Assembly: GCF_006716905.1 (NCBI RefSeq)
Contig: NZ_VFPV01000002.1
Span: 496,001 to 560,000 of the forward strand
Direction of reading: 5' to 3'
Source of the DNA: Acidovorax temperans
GTDB lineage: Bacteria; Pseudomonadota; Gammaproteobacteria; Burkholderiales; Burkholderiaceae_C
Length of the DNA stretch: 64,000 nucleotides
Shown: one piece after another, positions 43,106-51,681 of the stretch
How the letters are laid out: every line of letters starts with the position of its first letter
Position numbering within the stretch: the first letter of the stretch is position 1
Translations under genes and position numbers: made by a program
The notes under the pieces: model-generated
Databases searched by the model: none
The model's input: the letters and a program-made list of their open reading frames with translations, nothing else
Told to the model about the DNA's origin: nothing

Positions 43106-44355
43106 GCGCTTCCACCACCGCCCGCCGCCGCGTGGTCATCACCGGCGTCGGCGCCTTCAGCCCCCTGGGCAACGACTGGACCACGGTGCGCAGCCAGCTG
43201 CTCAGCGGGCGCAACGTGATCCGCCGCATGCACGAGTGGGAGATCTACGAAGGCCTGAGCACCCAGCTGGCCTGCAATGTGGCGCCCTTCGAGCTGCCCG
43301 CGCACTACAACCGCAAGACCATGCGCAGCATGGGCCGCGTGGCCGTGATGGCCACGCGTGCCACCGAGATCGCGCTGGCGAGCGCCGGCCTGCTGGGCGA
43401 CCCCTTCGTCAAGAGCGGGCAGATGGGCATCTCGTACGGATCGTCGGCGGGCACGCCCTCGGCCATCGGCGACTTCGGCCGCATGATCTCCGAGAAAAAC
43501 ACCGAGGGCATCAACGCCAACACCTACATCAAGATGATGTCGCACACGGCGGCCGTGAACATCGGCGTGTTCTTCGGCGCCACCGGGCGCATGATCACTA
43601 CCTCCAGCGCCTGCACCTCGGGCAGCCAGGGCCTGGGCTACGCCTACGAGACCATCCAGAGCGGCAAGCAACTGGCCATGCTGGCCGGCGGCGCTGAGGA
43701 GCTTGACGCCATCCAGGCGGCGGTGTTCGACACCCTGTTCGCCACCAGCACGAAGAATGATACGCCCGAGCTTACCCCCCGGCCGTTCGATGCGGCGCGC
43801 GATGGCTTGGTGCTGGGAGAGGGGGCCTGTACCTTTGTGCTCGAAGAGCTCGGCCACGCCCAGGCGCGCGGTGCGCAGATCCTGGGAGAGATCATCGGCT
43901 ACGGAACCAACTCCGACGGTACTCACGTCACCCACCCTAACGCAGCGACCATGGCGAGGGCCATGCGCATGGCGCTAGATGATGCGGGGCTACCGCCCGA
44001 AGCCGTCGGCTATATCAACGCCCATGGCACCGCCACAGAACAGGGCGATATTGCTGAGAGCCACGCCACGCACGCTGTCTTTGGCGACTCGGTACCAATG
44101 AGCACTCTCAAGGGCTATATGGGCCACACACTGGGTGCTTGCGGCGCACTAGAAGCCTGGATGACGCTGGAAATGATGCGCGAGGGGTGGTTTGTGCAAA
44201 ACGCCAACCTCACCGAGCCTGACCCACGATGTGGTGCACTGGATTACATCATTGGTCAGGCGCGCCGGCTAGAAACTGACGTGGTGATGAGTAACAACTT
44301 CGCCTTTGGAGGAGTCAACACGTCTCTAATTTTGAAACGATGGAGGAACGAATGA
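43102..44355 (+). CDS. FabF-like beta-ketoacyl-ACP synthase, ApeR-like
   Basis: The 417-residue KS has Cys171 (SSACTSGSQ), HGTATEQGD and MGHTLGACGALE supplying both histidines, and the end 'NNFAFGGVNTSL'. It probably performs the first condensation, as proposed for ApeR. Base composition changes within the gene: third positions are almost all G/C to about 43.74 kb and mixed after that. Confidence 0.92.
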   Translation: MSASTTARRRVVITGVGAFSPLGNDWTTVRSQLLSGRNVIRRMHEWEIYEGLSTQLACNVAPFELPAHYNRKTMRSMGRVAVMATRATEIALASAGLLGDPFVKSGQMGISYGSSAGTPSAIGDFGRMISEKNTEGINANTYIKMMSHTAAVNIGVFFGATGRMITTSSACTSGSQGLGYAYETIQSGKQLAMLAGGAEELDAIQAAVFDTLFATSTKNDTPELTPRPFDAARDGLVLGEGACTFVLEELGHAQARGAQILGEIIGYGTNSDGTHVTHPNAATMARAMRMALDDAGLPPEAVGYINAHGTATEQGDIAESHATHAVFGDSVPMSTLKGYMGHTLGACGALEAWMTLEMMREGWFVQNANLTEPDPRCGALDYIIGQARRLETDVVMSNNFAFGGVNTSLILKRWRNE

Positions 44356-44771
44356 AGACAAGAAAGTCAATCAGTGCCCTGGGATCTTCCGGTGCCTTGG
44401 CTCTGGTTCTGGCCTTAGCCCTGCAAAGTACTGCAGCGATGGCTCGTGTCGCCGACCTTTATGAGGCCCCACGGGTCCTTTCGACCTCAGCCACCCCGTT
44501 GGAAGGTGTGCAGATGCGCGACCGCATTGTGCGAGGTGGGCAAGCCCTGGGCTGGGCGGTTACCCTAGAGGCGCCTGGCGTGGTTGAACTGACCTACGAC
44601 AAGAATGGCAAGCATCAGGTGACGGTAGCAGTGCGCTATGACACCGCTGGTTACGAAGTGACCTACGTTCGCAGCTTTAACCTCAACTATGCGGAGGTGG
44701 ACGGTGTGCGCAAGATCCATCCTAACTACAACCGGTGGATCCTCAACCTGATTATTGATCCGGCCCTGTGA
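44352..44771 (+). CDS. Secreted protein of the APE cluster with C-terminus altered by IS630
   Basis: The 139-residue protein has a signal peptide ('SSGALALVLALALQSTAAMA') and a mature domain ending 'KIHPNYNRWILNLI'. The last codons (IDPAL) are read from the IS630 end at 44755. Joining 44754 to 45870 restores '...NRWILNLIKSIGPV' and a stop at 45887-45889, so only the last six residues are replaced. ATG 44352 overlaps the KS stop. Function unknown; the insertion may be tolerated. Confidence 0.82.
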   Translation: MKTRKSISALGSSGALALVLALALQSTAAMARVADLYEAPRVLSTSATPLEGVQMRDRIVRGGQALGWAVTLEAPGVVELTYDKNGKHQVTVAVRYDTAGYEVTYVRSFNLNYAEVDGVRKIHPNYNRWILNLIIDPAL

Positions 44772-45867
44772 AGTATTAAGCCGCGTAGCGAACGTAACGA
44801 TCTTGGAAGTAGCCAATAACGCGCTCAGGGTTTTGCTCCAGCATCGCCATGTGATCATTGGCAGCCTCGCGTAACTTGGCCTTGGTTCTTACCGGCACTC
44901 GCTTGCCTATCTCTTGCTTGAGATCCGCATTCAGACGCTCCTCTGGATTGAGCTGGGGGCTGTAGCTGGGTAAGTAAAACAGCTCAATCTGGTCTTGATG
45001 TTCGGCCACCCAAGCCTTCACAAGTTTGCTGTGATGCACGCGCAAATTGTCCAGAATCAAAAAGACTTTTTTCCCAGCATCCTTGATCAAGGCTTGCAGG
45101 AATTCAATGAGCTTGTCGGCGTCAAATGCTTCATCAATGATCATCCAGCGTGTCTTGCCCTGGTTGGTCACTGTTGCAATCATCGATAGCTTCTGACGCG
45201 TGCCACCGATAGCCATGGTCACCGGAGTTTTGCCTGTCGGCGCATAGCTTCTGCCGCGCACGTCGGTGTTAACCAACGCCGTCTCATCGCCCCAGTGAAT
45301 TTCCGCCCCTTCAGCTCTGGCGCGCTGCTCGATACCGGGATACTCGCCCTCCAACCAAGCTTGTACTGCGGCAGGGCTTTGCTCATAAGCTCGCTTGATG
45401 GGCTTTTGCGGTGTGAAGCCCCAGCGGGTGAGGTACTTTCCGGTACTTCGAGTCTGTAGCTTTACGCCAAATTCTTGCTCGATCAATTGGCTCACGGCAG
45501 CTCGGCTCCACAGATGAAAGTCCATCTTGAGTTGCTCGGGCCGCTTGTCAATAATCATCCGCTGAATCGTCTCTTCTTGCGCTGGGCTGAGCACACGGCC
45601 ATCCCCTGGGCTGCGCCCTCGCAAGGCTGGTCGGATGGCGCCCCAGCCACCAGCTTCAAACAGATCAATCGTGGCGCGCACTGGCGGGTAGCTCAGCCCT
45701 GTCATCTCCACGATTTGCATGATCTTGATGCCCTTCTTGTGCAGCCGAACGACTTGCTTGCGGCGCTCGTGAAGTTGCTCCAGCGTTTGCTTTCTTGCGT
45801 TTTCTTTTTCCATCAATCTCTGACCAGAAAACGCAGAGAAAATTCATACTTTATTGGGCCTTATCTA
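44755..45867 (-). mobile_element. IS630-family element, complete, 1113 bp
   Basis: The ends TTGATCCGGCCCTGTGAAGTAT (44755) and, inverted, TAGATAAGGCCCAATAAAGTAT (45867) are imperfect repeats (central GGCCC and AAGTAT shared), each bordered by TA (44753-44754 and 45868-45869). The left end is nearly identical to that of the remnant at 20417. Confidence 0.88.
44776..45816 (-). CDS. IS630-family transposase
   Basis: The 346-residue protein has an N-terminal HTH ('KKGIKIMQIVEMTGLSYPPVRATIDLFEAGG') and a DDE domain 'IHWGDETALVNTDV', 'VFLILDNLRVHHSKLVKAWV', 'LPSYSPQLNPEERLNADLK', ending VRYAA. Intact. It is distinct from the enzyme at 22271. Confidence 0.93.
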   Translation of the reverse strand: MMEKENARKQTLEQLHERRKQVVRLHKKGIKIMQIVEMTGLSYPPVRATIDLFEAGGWGAIRPALRGRSPGDGRVLSPAQEETIQRMIIDKRPEQLKMDFHLWSRAAVSQLIEQEFGVKLQTRSTGKYLTRWGFTPQKPIKRAYEQSPAAVQAWLEGEYPGIEQRARAEGAEIHWGDETALVNTDVRGRSYAPTGKTPVTMAIGGTRQKLSMIATVTNQGKTRWMIIDEAFDADKLIEFLQALIKDAGKKVFLILDNLRVHHSKLVKAWVAEHQDQIELFYLPSYSPQLNPEERLNADLKQEIGKRVPVRTKAKLREAANDHMAMLEQNPERVIGYFQDRYVRYAA

Positions 45868-45889
45868 TAAGTCCATTGGGCCGGTATAG

Positions 45890-46388
45890 GGGACATCCCC
45901 TTGAGATGCTGGCGCCAGAGGCTGCGCAGGCTGGCTCGGAACAGTGGCCTGTAGCCCGATTTCTCGATATGCAGTGCCATTTAGTGAGGCCTGAGAGACG
46001 GACGGAGGTGTAGGCCTTGCGTGGCAGCCCTGGAGACAGTGCGCATCTGTACTCACGATCCAAAGCGAAAAGAATGCTCACGAACATCATGAAGATGAGA
46101 TCGAAGTAGTTGCTAGCTTTGGCCGTGCGAGTGTGGTGCCAGATCGAGAAGTGCAACACCGCGCGCGGACGAAGTTAGCTCCGAACCAGTGTTCTACTGT
46201 CACTAGCCCGCCTTGTAGAGTCAAATCGTCATTCCGAAATTGTCGGAACCCAAGGAGCCAATGCCTTGGTGTGTCTGCATATTTTTTTCCAACGAGAAAT
46301 CTTTCACAGACCCAGTCAACGTCGAGTGCTGCACAAGCAACAGGATGACTAGAGTGAACTTCAAAGACGCCTACTTGCGTATAGCTGC
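45890..46388. other. Gap between the interrupted secreted-protein gene and the PPTase gene
   Basis: About 500 bases with no supported gene. A minus-strand frame at about 46087-46400 reads 'ALDVDWVCERFLVGKKYADTPRHWLLGFRQF' and 'DDLTLQGGLVTVEHWFGA', which has protein-like composition but no start, family or partner. It may be decayed sequence. Confidence 0.3.
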
Positions 46389-47180
46389 ATGAGGATGCAG
46401 CATCCATTAGGCCTCGGCAGACTGCACTGGCTGCTTTGCGAGCGAGCGCCCCTGGTCGTACGCGCTCAGTGCATGCCGCCTGATTGGTTAAGCGAAGGTG
46501 AGCGGGCACGTCTGACCACCCTACGGCATCTGGGTCGGCGTGCCGAATTTCTGGCATGCCGCTTCGCCCTTCGATATCTCCTGGCGTCTGCCTATGGGAC
46601 AGCCGTTGACTATTGGCGCTTAGATGCGCCTTCAGGAAGGGCTCCGTGTCTCGACGCGAAGCATCATGGCATGCAGGCTGCCCAGTCCACTTATCTTTCC
46701 CTCTCCCATAGCGACGACTGGCTGGCCTGTGCCGTGGCGCAGTACCCTGTGGGAATAGACCTCGAAATACGCGACCTACATAACAGTGCACGCCTAGGAG
46801 ATCCGCTCCTCCTAGCATCCATAGCCTGTACACCGACTGAGACGGCTCAAATGCAAGCGTTGCAAAGCAAGGGCGCTCAGCAGCGATACTTTATGCGGCT
46901 GTGGAGCATGAAGGAGGCATATTTCAAGTGCTTGGGCACGGGAGTGAACTTTTCAGCAATCCGCAGCATTGAATGCAGGCCTGAAGAACTCGCTAGTCAA
47001 GGACTGGTTTTGGCTCGTGCAAGATCATTGCAAGGAGCTCTCGTTGACGGTCGGGTTGCAGCTTTGTCCGTTTGTGTTCGCAATTCCGAGATTGCCCTAG
47101 ACGGATGTCCGTTGGTAAATGGAATGGCCGTGACATGGCGGAAAGAGGATTCATGCCATTTGGTATCCCTTGTAGACTGA
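46389..47180 (+). CDS. 4'-phosphopantetheinyl transferase (Sfp type)
   Basis: The 263-residue protein contains 'YLSLSHSDDWLACAVA', the metal-binding GIDLEIRD and WSMKEAYFKCLG (W-x3-KEAYxK), the full Sfp/AcpT signature. It would convert the two cluster ACPs to holo form. Same strand as the APE genes but separated by IS630 and the 500-base gap. It is the last gene of the cluster. Confidence 0.92.
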   Translation: MRMQHPLGLGRLHWLLCERAPLVVRAQCMPPDWLSEGERARLTTLRHLGRRAEFLACRFALRYLLASAYGTAVDYWRLDAPSGRAPCLDAKHHGMQAAQSTYLSLSHSDDWLACAVAQYPVGIDLEIRDLHNSARLGDPLLLASIACTPTETAQMQALQSKGAQQRYFMRLWSMKEAYFKCLGTGVNFSAIRSIECRPEELASQGLVLARARSLQGALVDGRVAALSVCVRNSEIALDGCPLVNGMAVTWRKEDSCHLVSLVD

Positions 47181-47421
47181 GGATCATTCAAACGATCTGG
47201 ACTGCGCAGGTGGGGGCGGACGAAAATTTGGACTACCTGAAAGTAGTTCAGGTGTTCCTACGAAGACCAAATCCGAGCCGTTGAGAAATCAACAGACTAT
47301 GCTGGACGCACTACCTCAGTGCGGCAATCGAGGTCGCTTCGGCGCAGCTGACCTCTTCGACCGGACTGTCAAATCTGGGTCAGCACCAACAACGGCACTA
47401 ACATCTTGCCGGTTGGCATGG

Positions 47422-47658
47422 CTACAGATCAATGTCAAGCTGAGCCATCGCCTTCTCAAGAAGCTCGCGGGTCGACTGGGTCGACGTGATGCGGGTAAGA
47501 AAGAGTTCGAGGCGCGCACCGCGATCACTGGGATCTAATGGAAGTTCAGCAGCGGCTTCAACTTCCACGTGAGCTCCAGCGCATTGCGCCGCGGCAAACA
47601 ACAGCTCCTTCTGTTGATTTCCAGTTTTCAGGGGCAAAGTCACAAACTGAGTGCCCAT
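47422..47658 (-). CDS. Small hypothetical protein, weak support
   Basis: A 78-residue frame from ATG 47658 has 'GTQFVTLPLKTGNQQKELLFAAAQC' and 'LFLTRITSTQSTRELLEKAMAQLDIDL', looking like an amphipathic protein, but no family, clear ribosome site or operon partner. The rest of 47181-47836 holds nothing I can recognise. Confidence 0.3.
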   Translation of the reverse strand: MGTQFVTLPLKTGNQQKELLFAAAQCAGAHVEVEAAAELPLDPSDRGARLELFLTRITSTQSTRELLEKAMAQLDIDL

Positions 47659-47836
47659 CTGAGCTCTACATCGAGCAGCTCTGGCGCGAAAACCCCACCT
47701 CGAGCTAGAATTGAACCAATCGTCGGCCGTGTGTCGACCAGAACGCCTGCAAATGGCGATCATTCAAGGACAGGGGAACCCTGTTTTATCCATAGTCGCA
47801 GCTTTCTACGGCCCGACTTTATATTTGATTGGCTAG

Positions 47837-48500
47837 CTACCAAAAGGAGGCCCCCCGGCTCTGCCGGGGAGGCAGTAGAAGTTTGACTTTTCAGGAGGTT
47901 GTCCACCGTAGAGACTTTCAATCGTGAGCCGCCAAGCAAACGAAAGGAAGAAACACGATGGACAAGTATGAAAGTTTGAGTCACACGGCCTGGGATTGCA
48001 AATATCACGTGGTCTTCATCCCCAAGTGTCGAAGGCGAACGCTGTACAAGCAGCTACGCGAACACCTGGGTGAGGTATTCAGAAAGTTGGCCGCGCAAAA
48101 GGAATGCAGGGTTGAAGAGGGGCATCTGATGCCCGATCACGTGCACATGATGCTGTCGATCCCACCGAAGTACTCGGTGTCGCAGGTGGTGGGCTTTATC
48201 AAAGGCAAGAGCGCAATCCACCTTGCGCGGGTGTACGGAGAGCGAAAGCGCAACTTCGTGGGTCAGCACTTCTGGGCGCGAGGGTACTTCGTCTCGACGG
48301 TGGGACGCGACGAAGCGGTGATACGGGAGTACATCCGAAACCAGGAGAAGGAAGACGAGAGGTTGGACCAACTCGGTCTATGGAGGTGAGTAGCCACCGA
48401 TAGGTGGCCCCAAGAATGAGGGGCCGCGTTAGCGACCCCTTACAGCCGCTTTGAGCGGCTCACATCCCGAATGCCCCCGGCTTTGCCGGGGGATGGTTAC
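47837..48500 (+). mobile_element. IS200/IS605-family element, copy 2, 664 bp
   Basis: Same length, same ends and apparently the same sequence as copy 1, again 3' of CTAG (47833-47836) and in the same orientation. Sub-terminal hairpins are at both ends. 48501-48714 downstream is AT-richer and holds no supported gene. Confidence 0.92.
47958..48389 (+). CDS. tnpA: IS200-type TnpA transposase (copy 2)
   Basis: Identical 143-residue protein to copy 1: H-x-H as PDHVHMM and catalytic tyrosine in REYIRNQ. Confidence 0.95.
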   Translation: MDKYESLSHTAWDCKYHVVFIPKCRRRTLYKQLREHLGEVFRKLAAQKECRVEEGHLMPDHVHMMLSIPPKYSVSQVVGFIKGKSAIHLARVYGERKRNFVGQHFWARGYFVSTVGRDEAVIREYIRNQEKEDERLDQLGLWR

Positions 48501-48714
48501 TAGCTCATAACTGCCAGCCGTCTCAAACGGGGAAATTTCCCCTCATAAATTAGCCGACGAGTTAGGCTCGACGCGCTACTTAAAATTGTTTGTTGCTGGA
48601 AACGCGGCAATCATCATTTAGAAGAACATTTTGGCGAAACGTCGCCACTAATGTCTCTTTTTTTCAAACGGTTCGTCTACCGCTTAATTTCATCGACAGC
48701 ATTTAGCTGTTCCG

Positions 48715-49768
48715 ATGGGCTTTGTTGCACAAACCAGAAGCGAGCCGAGATAACCCCAGCCCCAGACGCAGCTACGCCACAGCAGGCACAGGCACCGTTG
48801 CCGGGCGCCCAAGTTGTGTGAAGCGGTTGAGCAAAGCCACCCGCACATGCAGTTCTGTGACCTGGCGCTCAAACGTTCGCGCCATCACCCGCTCGCCCAA
48901 GCGCTTGAAGCAATGCATCTTGGTTTCCACCAGGCTTCTTCGGTGATAACCGCTCCACTTCTTCCAGATACGGCGCCCCAGCCTTTGGCAAGCTCGCAGG
49001 GCTTCGTTGCGCCCGCCCGCTCCCTCCAGCGTTTGTCTCCAAGGCCTTGCATTCTTGCGCGGGGGAATCACCGCCTGCGCACCTCTTTGCGCTATCGCCG
49101 CGTGGCACCCCTTTGTGTCGTAGGCTCCATCCCCACCGACACTTGCCACCCGCTCATCGAGCGGTATCTGGGCCAACAGTTCGGGCAGCATGGGAGCATC
49201 GCCCACGCTGTTGTCTGTGACTTCAATGGCCCGAATCTCCAGCGTGTGGGCATCAATGCCCAGGTGCACCTTGCGCCATTGCCGCCGATATTCGGCTCCG
49301 TGCTTCTTGCGTTTCCATTCCCCTTCACCCAGGAACTTGATGCCCGTACTGTCCACCAGCAAATCCAGCGCTGTGGCGCTGCGCTGGTAAGGAAGCAGCA
49401 CCTGCAGCGTCCTCTGACGGCGACTGATGGTGCTGAAATCGGGAACCCGCCAATTCAGCCCCGCCAGACGCAGCAGGCTCTGAATCAGTCCCAGGCTCTG
49501 GCGCAGTGCCAAGCCAAACAGGCACTTGATGCTCAGGCAAAACTGGATGGCCGCATCCGTGAACGTCTGCTGGCGACCCCGTTTGCCACTGGCAGGTGCG
49601 TACCACTGCATGTCTTTGTCCAGCCAGATCGTCAGCGCCCCTCTGACCTTGAGTGCGGCGTTGTACGCAGCCCAGTTGGTGGTCTTGTAGCGGGTCTTAG
49701 GCCCTTGGGGTTCATTCATGCGCCGAGGTTACCAGTGCAATGGGGCTGGTTTGTGCAACAAAGCCCAT
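48715..49768 (-). mobile_element. IS5-family element, complete
   Basis: The ends ATGGGCTTTGTTGCAC and GTGCAACAAAGCCCAT are perfect inverted repeats. No clear target duplication is visible. The element cuts another IS5-family transposase, of which the C-terminal part follows immediately at 49769-50095. Confidence 0.88.
48772..49719 (-). CDS. IS5-family transposase
   Basis: The 315-residue DDE transposase has 'LLVDSTGIKFLGEGEW', 'SVGGDGAYDTKGCHAAIA', and 'RRSLVETKMHCFKRLGERVMAR' (Y/R-x-x-x-E region). It starts 'MNEPQGPKTRYKTTNW', typical of this IS5 subgroup. Full length and intact. Confidence 0.93.
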   Translation of the reverse strand: MNEPQGPKTRYKTTNWAAYNAALKVRGALTIWLDKDMQWYAPASGKRGRQQTFTDAAIQFCLSIKCLFGLALRQSLGLIQSLLRLAGLNWRVPDFSTISRRQRTLQVLLPYQRSATALDLLVDSTGIKFLGEGEWKRKKHGAEYRRQWRKVHLGIDAHTLEIRAIEVTDNSVGDAPMLPELLAQIPLDERVASVGGDGAYDTKGCHAAIAQRGAQAVIPPRKNARPWRQTLEGAGGRNEALRACQRLGRRIWKKWSGYHRRSLVETKMHCFKRLGERVMARTFERQVTELHVRVALLNRFTQLGRPATVPVPAVA

Positions 49769-50095
49769 GGCAACGAACAGCGGATCTATGGCGACTCGGC
49801 GTATGCCAGCCAGAAAGCATTGATAGCGAGCAAGTCACCCAGGGCCCGTGACTTTACCAACCAGCGCACGCGCCGCGCAGGAGAGGTGGACGAAGTGCAG
49901 CGAGCCAAGAACCGCAACAAGTCGCGGGTACGTGCTCGGGTCGAACATGTCTTCGCCGTGTTCAAGCGGCTGTGGGGGTTCACCAAGGTGCGCTATCGCG
50001 GACTTCAGAAAAACGCCACGCGTGCGTTCACCGCCTTGGCACTGGCCAACATCCATTTGTGCCGGGGACATCTGCAGGGACAGGTGCGCCCATAA
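49769..50095 (+). pseudogene. C-terminal remnant of another IS5-family transposase
   Basis: About 108 residues remain: 'RIYGDSAYASQKALIASKS', 'RARVEHVFAVFKRLWGFTKVRYRGLQKNATRAFTALALANIHLC'. These include the second D and final E (VEHVF) of the DDE domain. Truncated at its 5' side by the IS5 at 48715-49768; no upstream half is seen beyond it. 50096-50326 has no supported gene. Confidence 0.82.
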
Positions 50096-50326
50096 GCGCG
50101 GAAATCGGGGTCTGAAGGCCTCGCGAACTGCCCAAAGGAGCGGTACGAAACCCCAAAACCCCCGAGCCATCGCGTCGTTGAGTGGCGAACGGAGAATTTC
50201 GGTGGCTTGTTCAGCGTAGCCTTATATCGATTCGTTCCGTTATATCGGGGGCTATGGGGCTCAGAGTCGCACTTTTACGTCTTGTTCGTAATGCAAGCAT
50301 CTACCTGACCGTGCGGCGCTGATCCG

Positions 50327-50623
50327 CTAGCGCATCTCCACTTCGACAAACACCACGACGCCCGGGCCGGGGTTGATGACGTTGTGGCTCACACCGATCT
50401 GGCGCGCGTAGGAGCGGCCCTTGAACAGCGCGCTGGTCCTGATGCCTTCGTCGGTTTCCAGCACCAGGTTGCCGTCGGTCATGGGCACCACCACGTAGTC
50501 GTGTGCGTGGGTGTGCCAGCCGGTTTCGGCGCCCGGCGGAAAGTGCCATTCGGTGACGATTACGCGCCCGTTGTCGATCTGCACGGTAGGTATGGCCTGG
50601 GGTCGCATGTTGTTTCGGTTCAT
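50327..50623 (-). CDS. Small cupin-domain protein
   Basis: The 98-residue single cupin has 'PGAETGWHTHAHDYVVVPMTDG' (H-x-H-x3-5-E/D-like first motif, G-x4-HxH) and 'HNVINPGPGVVVFVEVE' (second motif). It is the last gene of the long minus-strand operon, 4 bases after the amidohydrolase. ATG 50623 or 50608. Possible ligand-binding or dioxygenase-like role; substrate unknown. Confidence 0.8.
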   Translation of the reverse strand: MNRNNMRPQAIPTVQIDNGRVIVTEWHFPPGAETGWHTHAHDYVVVPMTDGNLVLETDEGIRTSALFKGRSYARQIGVSHNVINPGPGVVVFVEVEMR

Positions 50624-50627
50624 AGGG

Positions 50628-51656
50628 TCAAGGGGCGGGCCGTTGGAGCACACCGCTGAAGAACTGCTCGGTGTTGTGGGCCAGCGCGTCGAGGTGGTAG
50701 CCGCCTTCCTGTACGTACACGGTTGGCAGGCCCAGACCGGTCACGGCCTGGCCGAGGCGGTGAAAACCGGCGCTGCTGACGGCTACCTGGGATTGAGGGT
50801 CGTGCTCGTAGATGTCGAAGCCGAGCGAGAACACCAGGGCGTCGGGCTGGAAGGCGCGGATGGCTTTGAGGGCCTGCTCCACCTGCTCAAAGAACACGGA
50901 CTCCGACGCGCCGTGGGGCATGGGCAGGTTGATGTTGAAGCCAAGGCCGGCACCTGCACCCGTTTCGTCGGCAAAGCCGGCCACGCCGGGGTAGAAGTTG
51001 GTCGGGTCGCCGTGGATGGAAACGTAGAGCACGTCGTCGCGTTCGTAGAAGATTTCCTGAATGCCCTGGCCATGGTGCATGTCGGCATCAAACACCGCCA
51101 CACGGGCGTGTTTCTGGCGCAGGTGCTGGGCGGCGATGGCGGCGTTGTTGAGGTAGCAGAAGCCACCGGCGGCGGCCTCGCGCGCGTGGTGACCGGGTGG
51201 GCGGCACAGGGCGTAGCTGTGGCGCTCGCCGGCCAGCACCACGTCGGTGGCGGCCACGGCGCACTGGGCGGCCCAGTAGGCCGAACGCCAGGTGAACTCA
51301 CCCACCGGGCAACTGCCGTCGGCCAGGTAGGCCGCCGCTTGCGCGAGGATGCCGCGCAAGGCGTTGGGCTCGCGCACGAAGATGTTGGACATCACTTCGT
51401 TGCCCCAGTCGGCTGGCATCTTCTTCCACTCCGCGTGCGCGTTTTCGAGGAATCGCAAGTAGGGCACGCTGTGCACGGCCTGCAGGGGCGCCATGCCGTG
51501 GTCGGCGGGGCGCCTGGCTTCCAGACCCAGCGCGCCCAGGCCACGCAGGATGGCCAGGGCGCGGTCGGGCACCTCCTGGGGTTTGCGCATCTGGCCACGT
51601 GAGAGGTAGGTCTGGGGGTGGTGCAGCAGCTGTTCGGGGGCAAAAAAGGTTTTCAT
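50628..51656 (-). CDS. Histone deacetylase-family amidohydrolase (acetylpolyamine type)
   Basis: The 342-residue protein has RPPGHHAR, the Zn-site DADMHHGQG, 'ALVFSLGFDIYEHDPQ' (second Asp) and GGYHLDAL, i.e. the complete HDAC-like core. Bacterial members such as AphA/AphB cleave N-acetyl groups from polyamines or other amides. With the aldehyde dehydrogenase in the same operon, a role in degrading N-acylated amines is plausible. Confidence 0.9.
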   Translation of the reverse strand: MKTFFAPEQLLHHPQTYLSRGQMRKPQEVPDRALAILRGLGALGLEARRPADHGMAPLQAVHSVPYLRFLENAHAEWKKMPADWGNEVMSNIFVREPNALRGILAQAAAYLADGSCPVGEFTWRSAYWAAQCAVAATDVVLAGERHSYALCRPPGHHAREAAAGGFCYLNNAAIAAQHLRQKHARVAVFDADMHHGQGIQEIFYERDDVLYVSIHGDPTNFYPGVAGFADETGAGAGLGFNINLPMPHGASESVFFEQVEQALKAIRAFQPDALVFSLGFDIYEHDPQSQVAVSSAGFHRLGQAVTGLGLPTVYVQEGGYHLDALAHNTEQFFSGVLQRPAP

Positions 51657-51681
51657 GTGGATTCCTCAAATGGCGGTGGGG

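Noticed and set aside
46087..46833. Minus-strand frame of 248 residues
   Set aside because: Half of it is antisense to the PPTase, which has a full Sfp signature. Only the part outside the PPTase is mentioned, as a possible relic.
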